Shown: in pieces, positions 1 to 8,131 of the stretch
Position numbering within the stretch: the first letter of the stretch is position 1
Layout: each line of letters starts with the position of its first letter
Source of the DNA: Sulfurimonas sp. HSL-1716
Lineage (GTDB): Bacteria; Campylobacterota; Campylobacteria; Campylobacterales; Sulfurimonadaceae
NCBI RefSeq assembly: GCF_039645975.1
Contig: NZ_CP147918.1
Location: 1,364,001-1,428,000, forward strand
Direction: 5' to 3'
DNA: 64,000 bases
Program-made: the position numbers and the translations under genes
The notes under the pieces: model-generated
The model's input: only the letters and a program-made list of their open reading frames with translations
Told to the model about the DNA's origin: nothing
The model's database searches: none

Positions 1-114
1 ACTCTCTTTCATCACCATATGGTATGCAAGCCTGACGGCTGACTTTTTACCTATCGTAGGGAGTTCTTCCAAGCATTCGACAAGACGGTTGAATTTTTCC
101 AGTGATCTTTTCAT
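1..114 (-). CDS. recR: RecR recombination mediator, N-terminal 38 residues (runs off the window)
   Basis: Only the 5' end of this gene lies in the window. Read on the minus strand from an ATG at 114, it gives [11 protein letters not shown], then a helix-hairpin-helix segment with the LPTIGKKSA core and RLAYHM. This is the RecR N-terminus, where the HhH motif normally has the form LPGIGxKSAxRLA. RecR acts with RecO and RecF to load RecA on gapped DNA, and a recO gene is present at 27234 in this window. The start overlaps the mltA stop as ATGA (111-114), so the two are translationally coupled. The zinc finger and TOPRIM domain lie outside the window and cannot be checked. Confidence 0.85.
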   Translation of the reverse strand, partial: MKRSLEKFNRLVECLEELPTIGKKSAVRLAYHMVMKES

Positions 115-1193
115 CTGACATTCACTTTAGGCAAGAATATCCACATTTTCAGTTTTGCTTTGAGATTTCCGGCGATATCGAGAGCCTCGTCGCCAAAACC
201 CGTAAACAGATCGGCTCTTATAGCGGATTTTATGGCAGCTCCTCTGTCTTGAGCAAATACGATCCGGTCTATATTATGATACATATCTTTTGCATCGATA
301 TAAAGCATGCTTCCAAGCGGTATATATTTGCTGTCTACCGCAGCGGAGCGCATCGGCGTCAAAGGGATGCCCAAAGAACCTCTTACTTCTGTCATGACCT
401 TCTTTTTAAAGTACACGACCCTTGGATTATGGTTTAAGACATCATCGACCTTTTTCGGGTTTTCCGCTGCCCATTTTTTTATGTTCTTAAGGGACATGTC
501 TTTCCTATCGATAATGCCGTTTGAGATCATATATTTTCCGACAGAGGTGTATTTTTGTCCGTTATTTCCGCCGTATCCGATATATATGGTGTCATTGTTG
601 TCGAGTTTGACACGACCTGAACCCTGTATCTCCAAAAAGAAAGCGTCTATTTTATTGTCAACATAACAGATGGCAGAAGCGTTTATGTCTTTTTGCTGGG
701 CTCTTGTATAGTACGGGACTATTTTATTTCCTTCGATCCTGCCTTTGAGGTTATATTTTTTAAGTTCTGGGTAAAGAGTGCTGAAATCGATATCGTACAT
801 ATCTTGCGGTTTTTCGTAAAGTGGATAGATATACTTGTCATGCCTGCTGAGAGAACCGTGAAGCTCCGGTTCGTAATACCCGGTCAACATCCCCGTATCG
901 CCCTCTTTGCCGACTATTTGGTAAAGTTCGAAGTTCTCTTCTACGAACTCTTTTTTGTCGTCTACATGCAAAGCTTCCTGACAGAGCACGCCGTACATTT
1001 CCTGCGTTTTTTTAGTTTTGCAGTTTTGCAAGAATCCCTCTACGACCTCATCGAAGTTCTCATCTTCAAATCCCTGCAGATCGGAAATATCTGCTTTTTG
1101 CAACGTAGTATCCGGCATCGCCGGTACAGTGAGCTTATTGGAGCATCCCGCAAAAAAAACGATCATAATAAAAGGTAAAAAAAACCGCATCAC
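111..1193 (-). CDS. mltA: MltA-type membrane-bound lytic murein transglycosylase
   Basis: Lytic transglycosylase that cleaves the MurNAc-GlcNAc bond of peptidoglycan from the outer membrane. The N-terminus is a lipoprotein signal: a hydrophobic stretch ending in a lipobox-like FAGC, with Cys near residue 17. The mid region has [10 protein letters not shown] and YYTRAQ, typical of the MltA barrel. The C-terminal part has [11 protein letters not shown] and [20 protein letters not shown], the 3D (three-Asp) domain that carries the catalytic Asp; in most relatives the equivalent is QDTGGAIKG. The start is GTG at 1193 or ATG at 1190; both overlap the uvrA stop (TGA at 1190-1192), so coupling with uvrA is likely. 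It sits in a uvrA-mltA-recR operon with 4-base overlaps at both junctions. Confidence 0.9.
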   Translation of the reverse strand: MMRFFLPFIMIVFFAGCSNKLTVPAMPDTTLQKADISDLQGFEDENFDEVVEGFLQNCKTKKTQEMYGVLCQEALHVDDKKEFVEENFELYQIVGKEGDTGMLTGYYEPELHGSLSRHDKYIYPLYEKPQDMYDIDFSTLYPELKKYNLKGRIEGNKIVPYYTRAQQKDINASAICYVDNKIDAFFLEIQGSGRVKLDNNDTIYIGYGGNNGQKYTSVGKYMISNGIIDRKDMSLKNIKKWAAENPKKVDDVLNHNPRVVYFKKKVMTEVRGSLGIPLTPMRSAAVDSKYIPLGSMLYIDAKDMYHNIDRIVFAQDRGAAIKSAIRADLFTGFGDEALDIAGNLKAKLKMWIFLPKVNVR

Positions 1194-4000
1194 TCTCTGT
1201 CCAACTCTTTTTTAAGATACTCTCCCGTATAGCTTCCCGTTTTCTTATAATCTCGTGCAAGCTCTTCTGGTGTTCCCACGGCGATAATATCTCCACCGCC
1301 GCTTCCGCCTTCTGGCCCCATGTCTATGATATAATCGGCATTTTTGACCATATCGAGATTATGTTCGATCACAAGCACGCTATTTCCGAGTTCCACAAAG
1401 TTATGCAAGACTTTTGTCAGACGGTTCACATCGTCAAAATGAAGCCCCGTCGTAGGTTCGTCAAGGATATACAGAGTCTTTCCTGTGTCTTTGCGGCTTA
1501 ACTCTTTAGAGAGCTTGATACGCTGCGCTTCACCGCCTGAGAGCGTCGTTGCGTTCTGTCCCAGAGTGATGTACCCAAGACCCACGTCAAAAAGCGTTTG
1601 TATCTTGATCTTGATCTTGGGGATCGCTTCAAAAAATTCCAAAGCTTCGCTCACGCTCATCTTTAAGACATCGGAGATGCTTTTGCCTTTGTAATGCACC
1701 TCTAAAGTCTGTGCATTGTACCTTGTGCCTTTACACGCGTCGCACTTGACCATGATGTCGGGCAGGAAATGCATCTCTATCTTTATTTCACCCTCGCCCT
1801 GACATTTCTCACAGCGTCCGCCTTTGACGTTAAAACTAAACCTTGAGGAGCTATATCCGCGTATATTCGCCTCTTTCGTCTTTGCAAAAAGCGCACGTAT
1901 CTCGTCCATGACTCCCGTATATGTCGCAGGATTGGATCTCGGAGTTCTGCCTATCGGACTTTGATCGAGGTAGATGACTTTGTCCACATGCTCCAAGCCG
2001 TCTATCTCCACACCAGCAACTTTTTTTACTTTTCTGGCATGGTTGAGTATCTCTCTTGCAGTAGGCAGAAGCGTCTGAAGGATAAGCGAGCTTTTGCCGC
2101 TTCCGCTCACTCCCGTTATACAGGTAAAGTTGTTCAGAGGAATCTTGGCACTCAGGTCGTTGATATTGTTGAGCGTTACGTTCTTTATCTCGATGAATTT
2201 TTCTTGCGGACGTCTGTAAAAATACTCTATCTTTTTGCGCCCGACAATGTAATCGGCTGTAAGAGTCTTGGCTTTTTTCAGTTCATCGAACGTTCCTGCA
2301 AAAACGACTTCTCCGCCGAATTTTCCCGCACCCGGACCTATATCGACTATATAATCTGCCTGCTCTATCGTCTCTTTGTCATGTTCGACGACGATCACGC
2401 TGTTGCCCTTCTCTTGAAGCGAACGGAGTGTGCGGATGAGCTTTAGGGTATCCCTCTCATGAAGACCGATGCTCGGTTCGTCAAGAACGTACATGACCCC
2501 CGTAAGCCCGCTGCCTATCTGCGAGGCGATACGTATACGCTGCGCTTCTCCTCCGCTTATAGTCCTTGCATCGCGCCCGAGAGTTATATAACCAAGACCC
2601 ACGTCATATAAGAAATAAAGACGCTCTCTGATCTCGCCGAGGATCGGTGCTGCTATCATCTTTGCCTGAGCGTTCAGGTGAGAAAAGTTCTTGTCAGATT
2701 TAAACCATTCGTAACTTTTAGCAATAGGCATATCAAGGATCGATGCTATCCCAAGATCCGATACCTTTACCGCCAGACTCTCCTGCTTCAATCGATATGA
2801 GCTGCAGACATTACACACCTTTTCACTCATATAATCAGCCAGCTCTTTCTCATCTTTGAACATATCGTACGCTATCTTGATGATGCCCGGCCATACACGT
2901 TTGACAGGATGATTCTTCCAAAGAAAGGTGACCTCGTCTACACCGCCGTGAAGTATCGCTTTTTTCTGGTACTCCTCCAGCTCCGAAAATGGGATCTTTA
3001 TATCGATACCGTTCGCTTCGCAGAAACCTTTTAAAAAAGTAAAATAGTACCCTTTGTTAAACCCGTAAACTATCTTGATCGCACCCGTTTCGATAGAGAG
3101 ATCCTGGTCTATTATCTTGTCATGATCCAATGCATAACGCACTCCAAGACCGTCACATTCCGGACATGCTCCCTTTGGAGAATTGAACGAGAAAGATAAA
3201 GGTTCGAGCTCGTCAAAACTTATCTTACAGTCAAAGCATGCATTATGTTCGCTGTAATGGATGCTCGATTCTTTGATCCCCAGCTCCTCATGGTTCAAGA
3301 TATCGACCTCAAGCTCGCCGTAACTCTGCTTTAGCGCTTTTTCTACATCCTGGGCTATACGGTCTTTGTTCTCTTCGCTTATTACCAAACGGTCTATGAC
3401 CACTTTGATAGTATGTTTTTTTGTCTTGCTCAGCTCTATCTCTTCATCAAGCCTTGTCATGACGCCGTCTATCATCGCTCTGACATATCCTTTTTGTACC
3501 AGCGACTCTATCATCTCGTTAAACGAACCTTTTTTCTCGCGGGCAAGAGGTGCAAGCATGACGACTTTCGCGCCTTTGGGAAGTTTTAAGACTTCGTTTA
3601 TAATATCTTCGGCACTCATATGAGTGATCTTTTTTCCGCATTTGTGACAGTGCTGCACGCCCACGCGCGCATATAAAAGGCGTAGATAGTCATAGATCTC
3701 GGTGATGGTTCCTACTGTCGATCGGGGATTTTTAGAGGTTGTCTTCTGGTCTATGGCGATCGCGGGAGTCAGCCCTTCTATCTTATCGATATCCGGTTTT
3801 CCTATACGATCCAAAAACTGTCTTGCGTAAGAGGAGAGAGACTCTATATATCGGCGCTGTCCCTCTGCATATAACGTGTCAAACGCCAGTGTAGACTTAC
3901 CGCTTCCGCTGAGACCCGTACAAACGACCAGCTTGTTTTTGGGTATCTCTAAAGAGATATCTTTTAAATTGTTTTCACGTGCACCAAAAATTTTTATCAT
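1190..4000 (-). CDS. uvrA: UvrA excinuclease ABC subunit A
   Basis: DNA damage sensor of nucleotide excision repair: dimeric UvrA scans DNA, recruits UvrB and then leaves. At 936 residues it has normal family length. Two ABC ATPase modules are visible: Walker A GLSGSGKST near residue 30 and GVSGSGKSS near 620, and signature motifs ISGGEAQRI and LSGGEAQRI. Zinc-binding cysteine pairs are present (CHKCGKK, CFDC with CPEC, and CEKCQGEGE with CDACKG). It is the first gene of a minus-strand operon with mltA and recR, and it starts 18 bases after the TauE-like gene ends. Nothing is truncated or unusual. Confidence 0.98.
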   Translation of the reverse strand: MIKIFGARENNLKDISLEIPKNKLVVCTGLSGSGKSTLAFDTLYAEGQRRYIESLSSYARQFLDRIGKPDIDKIEGLTPAIAIDQKTTSKNPRSTVGTITEIYDYLRLLYARVGVQHCHKCGKKITHMSAEDIINEVLKLPKGAKVVMLAPLAREKKGSFNEMIESLVQKGYVRAMIDGVMTRLDEEIELSKTKKHTIKVVIDRLVISEENKDRIAQDVEKALKQSYGELEVDILNHEELGIKESSIHYSEHNACFDCKISFDELEPLSFSFNSPKGACPECDGLGVRYALDHDKIIDQDLSIETGAIKIVYGFNKGYYFTFLKGFCEANGIDIKIPFSELEEYQKKAILHGGVDEVTFLWKNHPVKRVWPGIIKIAYDMFKDEKELADYMSEKVCNVCSSYRLKQESLAVKVSDLGIASILDMPIAKSYEWFKSDKNFSHLNAQAKMIAAPILGEIRERLYFLYDVGLGYITLGRDARTISGGEAQRIRIASQIGSGLTGVMYVLDEPSIGLHERDTLKLIRTLRSLQEKGNSVIVVEHDKETIEQADYIVDIGPGAGKFGGEVVFAGTFDELKKAKTLTADYIVGRKKIEYFYRRPQEKFIEIKNVTLNNINDLSAKIPLNNFTCITGVSGSGKSSLILQTLLPTAREILNHARKVKKVAGVEIDGLEHVDKVIYLDQSPIGRTPRSNPATYTGVMDEIRALFAKTKEANIRGYSSSRFSFNVKGGRCEKCQGEGEIKIEMHFLPDIMVKCDACKGTRYNAQTLEVHYKGKSISDVLKMSVSEALEFFEAIPKIKIKIQTLFDVGLGYITLGQNATTLSGGEAQRIKLSKELSRKDTGKTLYILDEPTTGLHFDDVNRLTKVLHNFVELGNSVLVIEHNLDMVKNADYIIDMGPEGGSGGGDIIAVGTPEELARDYKKTGSYTGEYLKKELDRE

Positions 4001-4018
4001 TATCTATCCTAATTCGCT

Positions 4019-4759
4019 CTATTTAAAAAATGTTCTATACGTCAAATAGCTGACTACGCCCACGTAAAACAGTATAAGCAGCCTTCTTTGCAGGGATTCG
4101 CTTGCCGTATGTTTCAGCATTACGCCAAAATGTACACCGACAAGCGACGCAGCCCCTATGATGAGTCCGCTGTGAAAGTCTATGACTTCGTGCAGGCTTT
4201 GCGATATGAATCCTGAGATCGAAGAAAAAACCACAAAAAACAACCCTGCGGACGTCGCATTTTTCAGCTTCACATGCAAAAAACCGACCAAGATCGGAAC
4301 GAGTAAAAGTGAACCGCCTACTCCGATGGATACGCTGAACATACCCAAAAAGAATCCTATTACAAACAAGATAGCGGGGTTGAGGGTTTTATGGCCTTTA
4401 TGTTCTTTGACCTTAAAGAAAAGTCTTAAAAGCGCAAAAACCGTAAAACCCAAAAAGACGCTTTGTAAAACGATAGCGCTCACATTTGAGACTATCATCC
4501 CGCTGAAAAGCGCTCCTATGAAACCTCCTGCACCTATGGTGAAGACCATTTTTACGTCCAAAGTACCTTTTTTCAGGTTCAAATAGCTGCCGTATACGGA
4601 GCTGAAAACCATTTGAACGACGGATATTCCGATAGAAGTCTTCATATCGAATCCATGAAACAGAAGCAGCGGGACAAGGATAGTCCCGCCCCCTATTCCA
4701 AAAAAACCGGACAGCAGTCCGACGAAAGTACCAAGCAGACCAAGTTCAAACATCAACAC
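4019..4759 (-). CDS. TauE/SafE (DUF81) family membrane transporter
   Basis: Integral membrane protein of about 245 residues with seven or eight hydrophobic segments arranged as two homologous halves. Each half begins with a glycine-rich helix (SGFFGIGGGTILVPLL near residue 17; GVGGSLLLVPIL near 147), the hallmark of the TauE/SafE sulfite/anion exporter family. Members export sulfite, sulfoacetate or related anions, but the substrate cannot be told from sequence. The longest frame begins with GTG at 4759, then TTG, then ATG at 4753. The ATG (244 residues) is as likely a start, with AAAGAG upstream. The gene lies 18 bases upstream of uvrA and is divergent from cheX, so it probably has its own promoter in 4760-4894. 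Confidence 0.85.
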   Translation of the reverse strand: MLMFELGLLGTFVGLLSGFFGIGGGTILVPLLLFHGFDMKTSIGISVVQMVFSSVYGSYLNLKKGTLDVKMVFTIGAGGFIGALFSGMIVSNVSAIVLQSVFLGFTVFALLRLFFKVKEHKGHKTLNPAILFVIGFFLGMFSVSIGVGGSLLLVPILVGFLHVKLKNATSAGLFFVVFSSISGFISQSLHEVIDFHSGLIIGAASLVGVHFGVMLKHTASESLQRRLLILFYVGVVSYLTYRTFFK

Positions 4760-4859
4760 TCTTTAATTTGGTTCAAATTTCGCCCGATTATACCCAAGAA
4801 ATGCTTATGTAGATACACGGACGATCTCTATATTAATTTATTTTTAGGTTTGTATAACG

Positions 4860-4865
4860 TATAAT
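4860..4865 (+). promoter_or_regulatory. Candidate -10 box for the cheX-fliN-fliO operon
   Basis: A perfect TATAAT lies 30 bases before the cheX ATG, preceded by AT-rich sequence with T tracts and no clear -35. That is the usual form of housekeeping sigma promoters in Campylobacterota. No sigma-28 or sigma-54 element (GG-N10-GC) is evident in 4760-4894. This suggests constitutive rather than late-flagellar expression. Confidence 0.45.
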
Positions 4866-4894
4866 CTACTAAATTTTGTTTATTGGATTAAAAA

Positions 4895-5323
4895 ATGTTA
4901 TCTACCATCACTAAAGCCGCTACCAACTTTTGTGAACATCAGATCAGAAAACCCTACTCATTGACCAACGAGATACCGAAAATGAGAATGTTTATTGCTT
5001 CTATAAACATAATGGAGAACAGCAATACGCATAAAGTATACGTAGCCGCGCCAAAAGAGCTGCTTGAGATGCTGTGCGGAATCTTCCTTTTTGAAGAAGA
5101 GTGTGACGAAGAAACGCTCAAAGACATGCTGATGGAAACGGCAAATATGATAGTAGGAAGCGCAAAAGTGATAGCACAGGAAAACGGAATGAAAGCATTT
5201 GATATAAGAACTCCGGTATTTTTGGATATAAAAGAGTTCAATTACCCGTATGATGCGGAAATCAATATCAATATAGACAACACTAATATAATAGTAGCGA
5301 TCAAGGAAAACAATGCCGCATAA
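4895..5323 (+). CDS. cheX: CheX-like chemotaxis phosphatase (CheC/CheX/FliY superfamily)
   Basis: Cytoplasmic 142-residue protein of the CheC/CheX/FliY superfamily, which removes the phosphate from CheY-P. The family's catalytic pattern [D/S]-x3-E-x2-N-x22-P is met exactly: DMLMETAN with Glu and Asn in register, and the conserved Pro 23 residues after the Asn (in RTPVF). The active site therefore looks intact. The gene overlaps fliN by 11 bases and is the first of a cheX-fliN-fliO-like operon. Its product probably acts at the flagellar switch, as does FliY of Bacillus, where a CheC-type domain and FliN are fused. The start ATG at 4895 follows a TATAAT at 4860; the ribosome site (TTGGAT) is weak. 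Family assignment is by motif; the role at the switch is inferred from context. Confidence 0.8.
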   Translation: MLSTITKAATNFCEHQIRKPYSLTNEIPKMRMFIASINIMENSNTHKVYVAAPKELLEMLCGIFLFEEECDEETLKDMLMETANMIVGSAKVIAQENGMKAFDIRTPVFLDIKEFNYPYDAEININIDNTNIIVAIKENNAA

Positions 5324-5633
5324 CAATGAAAACGAATTCGACTCACAAAAAGAGCTCTCATGGATGAACTATGAAGGCCTGCTTGATATGGAAGTCGAGT
5401 TTGTTGCAGACCTGGGAGAAACGGAGCTCAGCATCGGCGATATACTGAAACTGGAAAAAGGCTCTGTGATCGATCTCAAAAAACCTGCAGGAGAGAGTGT
5501 GGAGTCTTATGTGAACGGACGCATCTTGGGAAAAGGAGAGGTAATGGTCTATGAAAAGAATCTTGCTATCCGTATAAACGAAATCTTGAGTTCCAGTGCC
5601 GTCTTATACCATCTATCAAAGGAAAGATTATGA
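5313..5633 (+). CDS. fliN: FliN flagellar motor switch protein
   Basis: C-ring component that binds CheY-P and helps set rotation direction; it also takes part in export. The 106-residue protein is almost entirely a SpoA (FliN/SctQ C-terminal) domain. LLDMEVEFVADLGETELSIG is followed by the typical LKLEKGSVIDLKKPAGE and then NGRILGKGEV and IRINEI. The N-terminal extension of about 20 residues is polar. The start ATG at 5313 overlaps the cheX end by 11 bases and follows AAGGAAA. The stop overlaps the next gene (ATGA at 5630-5633). The order cheX-fliN looks like a FliY protein in two separate polypeptides. Confidence 0.93.
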   Translation: MPHNNENEFDSQKELSWMNYEGLLDMEVEFVADLGETELSIGDILKLEKGSVIDLKKPAGESVESYVNGRILGKGEVMVYEKNLAIRINEILSSSAVLYHLSKERL

Positions 5634-6484
5634 AAAAGACAATATTTCTGCTTCTCATTCCTTTTGCACTTTTTGCATCAAAGATATTAAGCTATAACGT
5701 CTATGACAGAAGCGACAGGGTCGATGTAATGTTCACGTTCGACACTCCCTACGAAGGAGTCATAAGCCAAAAGACGTCAAACTCAAAAATAATAATCAAG
5801 CTTGAAGACGCGACGATAGAATCCCAAAAGACAAAACAGCTGACATCGCCTTATTTGACTCAGCTGACCATTACCCCGGTATCCGGTTATACTCAAATCA
5901 CCGCATATGTTCCTGCCAACGTAAACCTGCAGGCATCAAAAACATCCGATGCGTACGGACTCCGCTTAAGATTTAACAAAACTGCCCCTGCGTTACAGAC
6001 AAGCGCCACCGGCTCGGTCGCAGCTCTGCCTACAAAAAAAGACCTCAAGATCTCAAGCGGCTACTATATCGTCATTGCTGTTTTGCTTGCAGGTCTTGTC
6101 TTCGTTTTTTATTTAAAGAGAAAAATGGCAAACCCGGCAAAAAGATCTCCAGGTGCACCAAAACCTGCAAGAAGACCATGGCTTTTTAGTAGCAAAAATG
6201 CCGAGCAGGAAGATGTAAATATACGTTTTTCAAAACAGATAGATCAAGTAAACAAAGTGATCATGGTCGATTACGGAAATCTAAGCTATCTTATCCTGGC
6301 AGGCAACGACAACATTCTTCTGGATAAATTCGAAGACAACAAACCCGTAACGACCAACGAATTTGAAGAGATACTCAAATCCCGTAACGAAGAGCTTACG
6401 AATCTTTTACAGATAAAGAATAAAGAAAAAGAACCTTTTCAGACATATAAGGAAAAAGCCGCTTCGATAGCATATGACGTTTAA
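5630..6484 (+). CDS. fliO: FliO-like flagellar export component with a periplasmic AMIN-like domain
   Basis: A 284-residue single-pass membrane protein. Residues 1-17 form a signal peptide (KKTIFLLLIPFALFA). Residues 18-125 are a beta-rich periplasmic domain (YNVYDRSDRVDVMFTFDTPY), like the AMIN domain of envelope proteins. A transmembrane helix spans about 144-163, and the cytoplasmic tail includes VDYGNLSYLILAGNDNILLDKF. That last stretch resembles the FliO core, in which a conserved strand is followed by an LLG-type motif. FliO helps assemble FliP in the flagellar export gate. Helicobacter pylori FliO is known to carry a comparable periplasmic extension. It overlaps fliN by 4 bases and ends tail-to-tail with the kinase gene. 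I infer FliO from topology, tail and neighbour; an unrelated membrane protein is possible. Confidence 0.65.
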   Translation: MKKTIFLLLIPFALFASKILSYNVYDRSDRVDVMFTFDTPYEGVISQKTSNSKIIIKLEDATIESQKTKQLTSPYLTQLTITPVSGYTQITAYVPANVNLQASKTSDAYGLRLRFNKTAPALQTSATGSVAALPTKKDLKISSGYYIVIAVLLAGLVFVFYLKRKMANPAKRSPGAPKPARRPWLFSSKNAEQEDVNIRFSKQIDQVNKVIMVDYGNLSYLILAGNDNILLDKFEDNKPVTTNEFEEILKSRNEELTNLLQIKNKEKEPFQTYKEKAASIAYDV

Positions 6485-8118
6485 CGGATGTTAAAGTAGA
6501 TTATCAGCACGATGTTTAAAATAAACATGACCGTAAAGGCCGTTCTGTAAAAGAGCAGAGGCGAGCGTTCTATGATCGAGCTGTCTTTTGGAAAAAACGG
6601 CTTGACCTTTTGCGGGAACTGCAGTTCATACATCATCTCAGAATAGTGCTGGTACCTCCTGTGTGTCTCTATGGCTATGGCTCGAAGTATCACGCTGTCG
6701 AGCCAATCGGGAATATTTTTATTGTATACGCTCGGCTTTTTTGCTTCTTTGAACGAAGGGTTTGAAAAAGGTTCTATCTCTCCGTAAGGATATTTTTTCG
6801 TCAATGCCATATAAAGCGTAACGCCGATGGCAAATATCTCCGTTATCTCGCTGATCGCTTCGTTCTTAAATCTCTGAGGAGAAAGATAACTCGGGGTTCC
6901 GGCTCTTGAACTTGTAGAAAATATCTCTGTGATGCTTCCGAAATCTATGATCTTAAAATCGATGCCGCTGCCGTTTTGCATCACCATTATATTTTTTGGT
7001 TTGATGTCACCGTGAACCAGATCGTACCGCAAAAGATACTGGGACATGCCCAAAAGGGCCCTGCCTAGTTCTATGGCGTCGTCTATGCTTATATGTTTAT
7101 GCTGCAGATGACTTTGCAGATCTTCACCCTCTAGCAGCGGCATTATGTAGTAGCGGCATGTCCTCTTCTTGGGTATCACGGCCTTAGGAAAAAAAACAGA
7201 GTTTAATCTTTTTGCGTTCCATGCCTCTTTTACGTAAAGGTCCAATATCCTTTCATCGTCGATCGCTTCAAGAGGCGGAAACTTTATAACATAGCGTCTG
7301 TTTTTTTTCAAACATATCCATGTCCTTTCGTTTTGGGCAAGCGGCTTGTTTAAAACGTATCCGTCGATTATTTGATCTTTTTTCAATGCTCTTAAAACCG
7401 GCAGGCGCAGCTGTTTTAATATTTCGAACTCATCTACTTTTACGATATCCAAGACAACGGCGGTAGTGTCGTCCGGAAGATCATGGCGCATTATCTTGCT
7501 GGCTTTTTTTACAAGTCCGTGAGCCCCGAATCCTATGCCGTTTTCAAGTCGGTTTTTATCCATTATATTGTAAAGACCGTCGCTGCACAGCAGTATCTTA
7601 TCGCCTTTTTGAATAATGTTCTCGAAATAGTAGGGTTCTATCTCCTCCTCTATGCCGAGGGCTTTTGTAAGGACATCTTCATATCCTTCTTCTTGCATGA
7701 CATGATCTTGGGAGAGTTTATTTATACTGCCGTCTCTATAAAGATAGATCCTGCTGTCTCCGGCATTTGCACCGTAGAGGCGGTTTCCTTCAATGACGAC
7801 CAGTGCCAGAGTCGTAACGAGTTCAGGACGCTCATACTCTACGATCGACTCTTTATATAAAATGGAATTGATCGACTTTATAAAAGTGATGATCGATTTT
7901 TCGATACTCCAGCTTTTTGGACGCATCTTGAAGTTGTTAATAAGATATGAAGTTACCCTCGATGCGGCTTCGGCTCCCTCGGCGGCACTTCCGACTCCGT
8001 CGCAGACTATGGCGACGGTCAAACCTCCAAGAGTCTTTACCTCAAAAAAATCATCACCGAGAAGCTCTTTGCCTTTTACGAGAGTAAATCCGGAACTTTT
8101 TATATTGGTAAAGGGCAT
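6481..8118 (-). CDS. Bifunctional PP2C-type phosphatase / Ser-Thr protein kinase with C-terminal membrane anchor
   Basis: Fusion of a PP2C (PPM) phosphatase and a Hanks-type kinase in 545 residues. Phosphatase, residues 1-225: metal ligands in GDDFF (22-23), VCDGVG (40-41), AGDSR, CSDGLY and DDTTA (216-217) are all present. Kinase, residues 250-510: the beta-3 lysine is in VIKFP (279), the catalytic loop is HGDIKPKN (369-376, HGD in place of HRD) and the Mg loop is DFGS (392-395). The glycine loop is degenerate. Residues 520-545 are a membrane helix, so the enzyme is anchored with both domains in the cytoplasm. It begins 13 bases after the nitrate transporter, with which it must be co-transcribed. 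The likely role is control of nitrate uptake or assimilation by reversible phosphorylation, inferred only from context. It overlaps the preceding gene tail-to-tail by 4 bases. Confidence 0.88.
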   Translation of the reverse strand: MPFTNIKSSGFTLVKGKELLGDDFFEVKTLGGLTVAIVCDGVGSAAEGAEAASRVTSYLINNFKMRPKSWSIEKSIITFIKSINSILYKESIVEYERPELVTTLALVVIEGNRLYGANAGDSRIYLYRDGSINKLSQDHVMQEEGYEDVLTKALGIEEEIEPYYFENIIQKGDKILLCSDGLYNIMDKNRLENGIGFGAHGLVKKASKIMRHDLPDDTTAVVLDIVKVDEFEILKQLRLPVLRALKKDQIIDGYVLNKPLAQNERTWICLKKNRRYVIKFPPLEAIDDERILDLYVKEAWNAKRLNSVFFPKAVIPKKRTCRYYIMPLLEGEDLQSHLQHKHISIDDAIELGRALLGMSQYLLRYDLVHGDIKPKNIMVMQNGSGIDFKIIDFGSITEIFSTSSRAGTPSYLSPQRFKNEAISEITEIFAIGVTLYMALTKKYPYGEIEPFSNPSFKEAKKPSVYNKNIPDWLDSVILRAIAIETHRRYQHYSEMMYELQFPQKVKPFFPKDSSIIERSPLLFYRTAFTVMFILNIVLIIYFNIR

Positions 8119-8131
8119 ATCTCTTCCTGTT

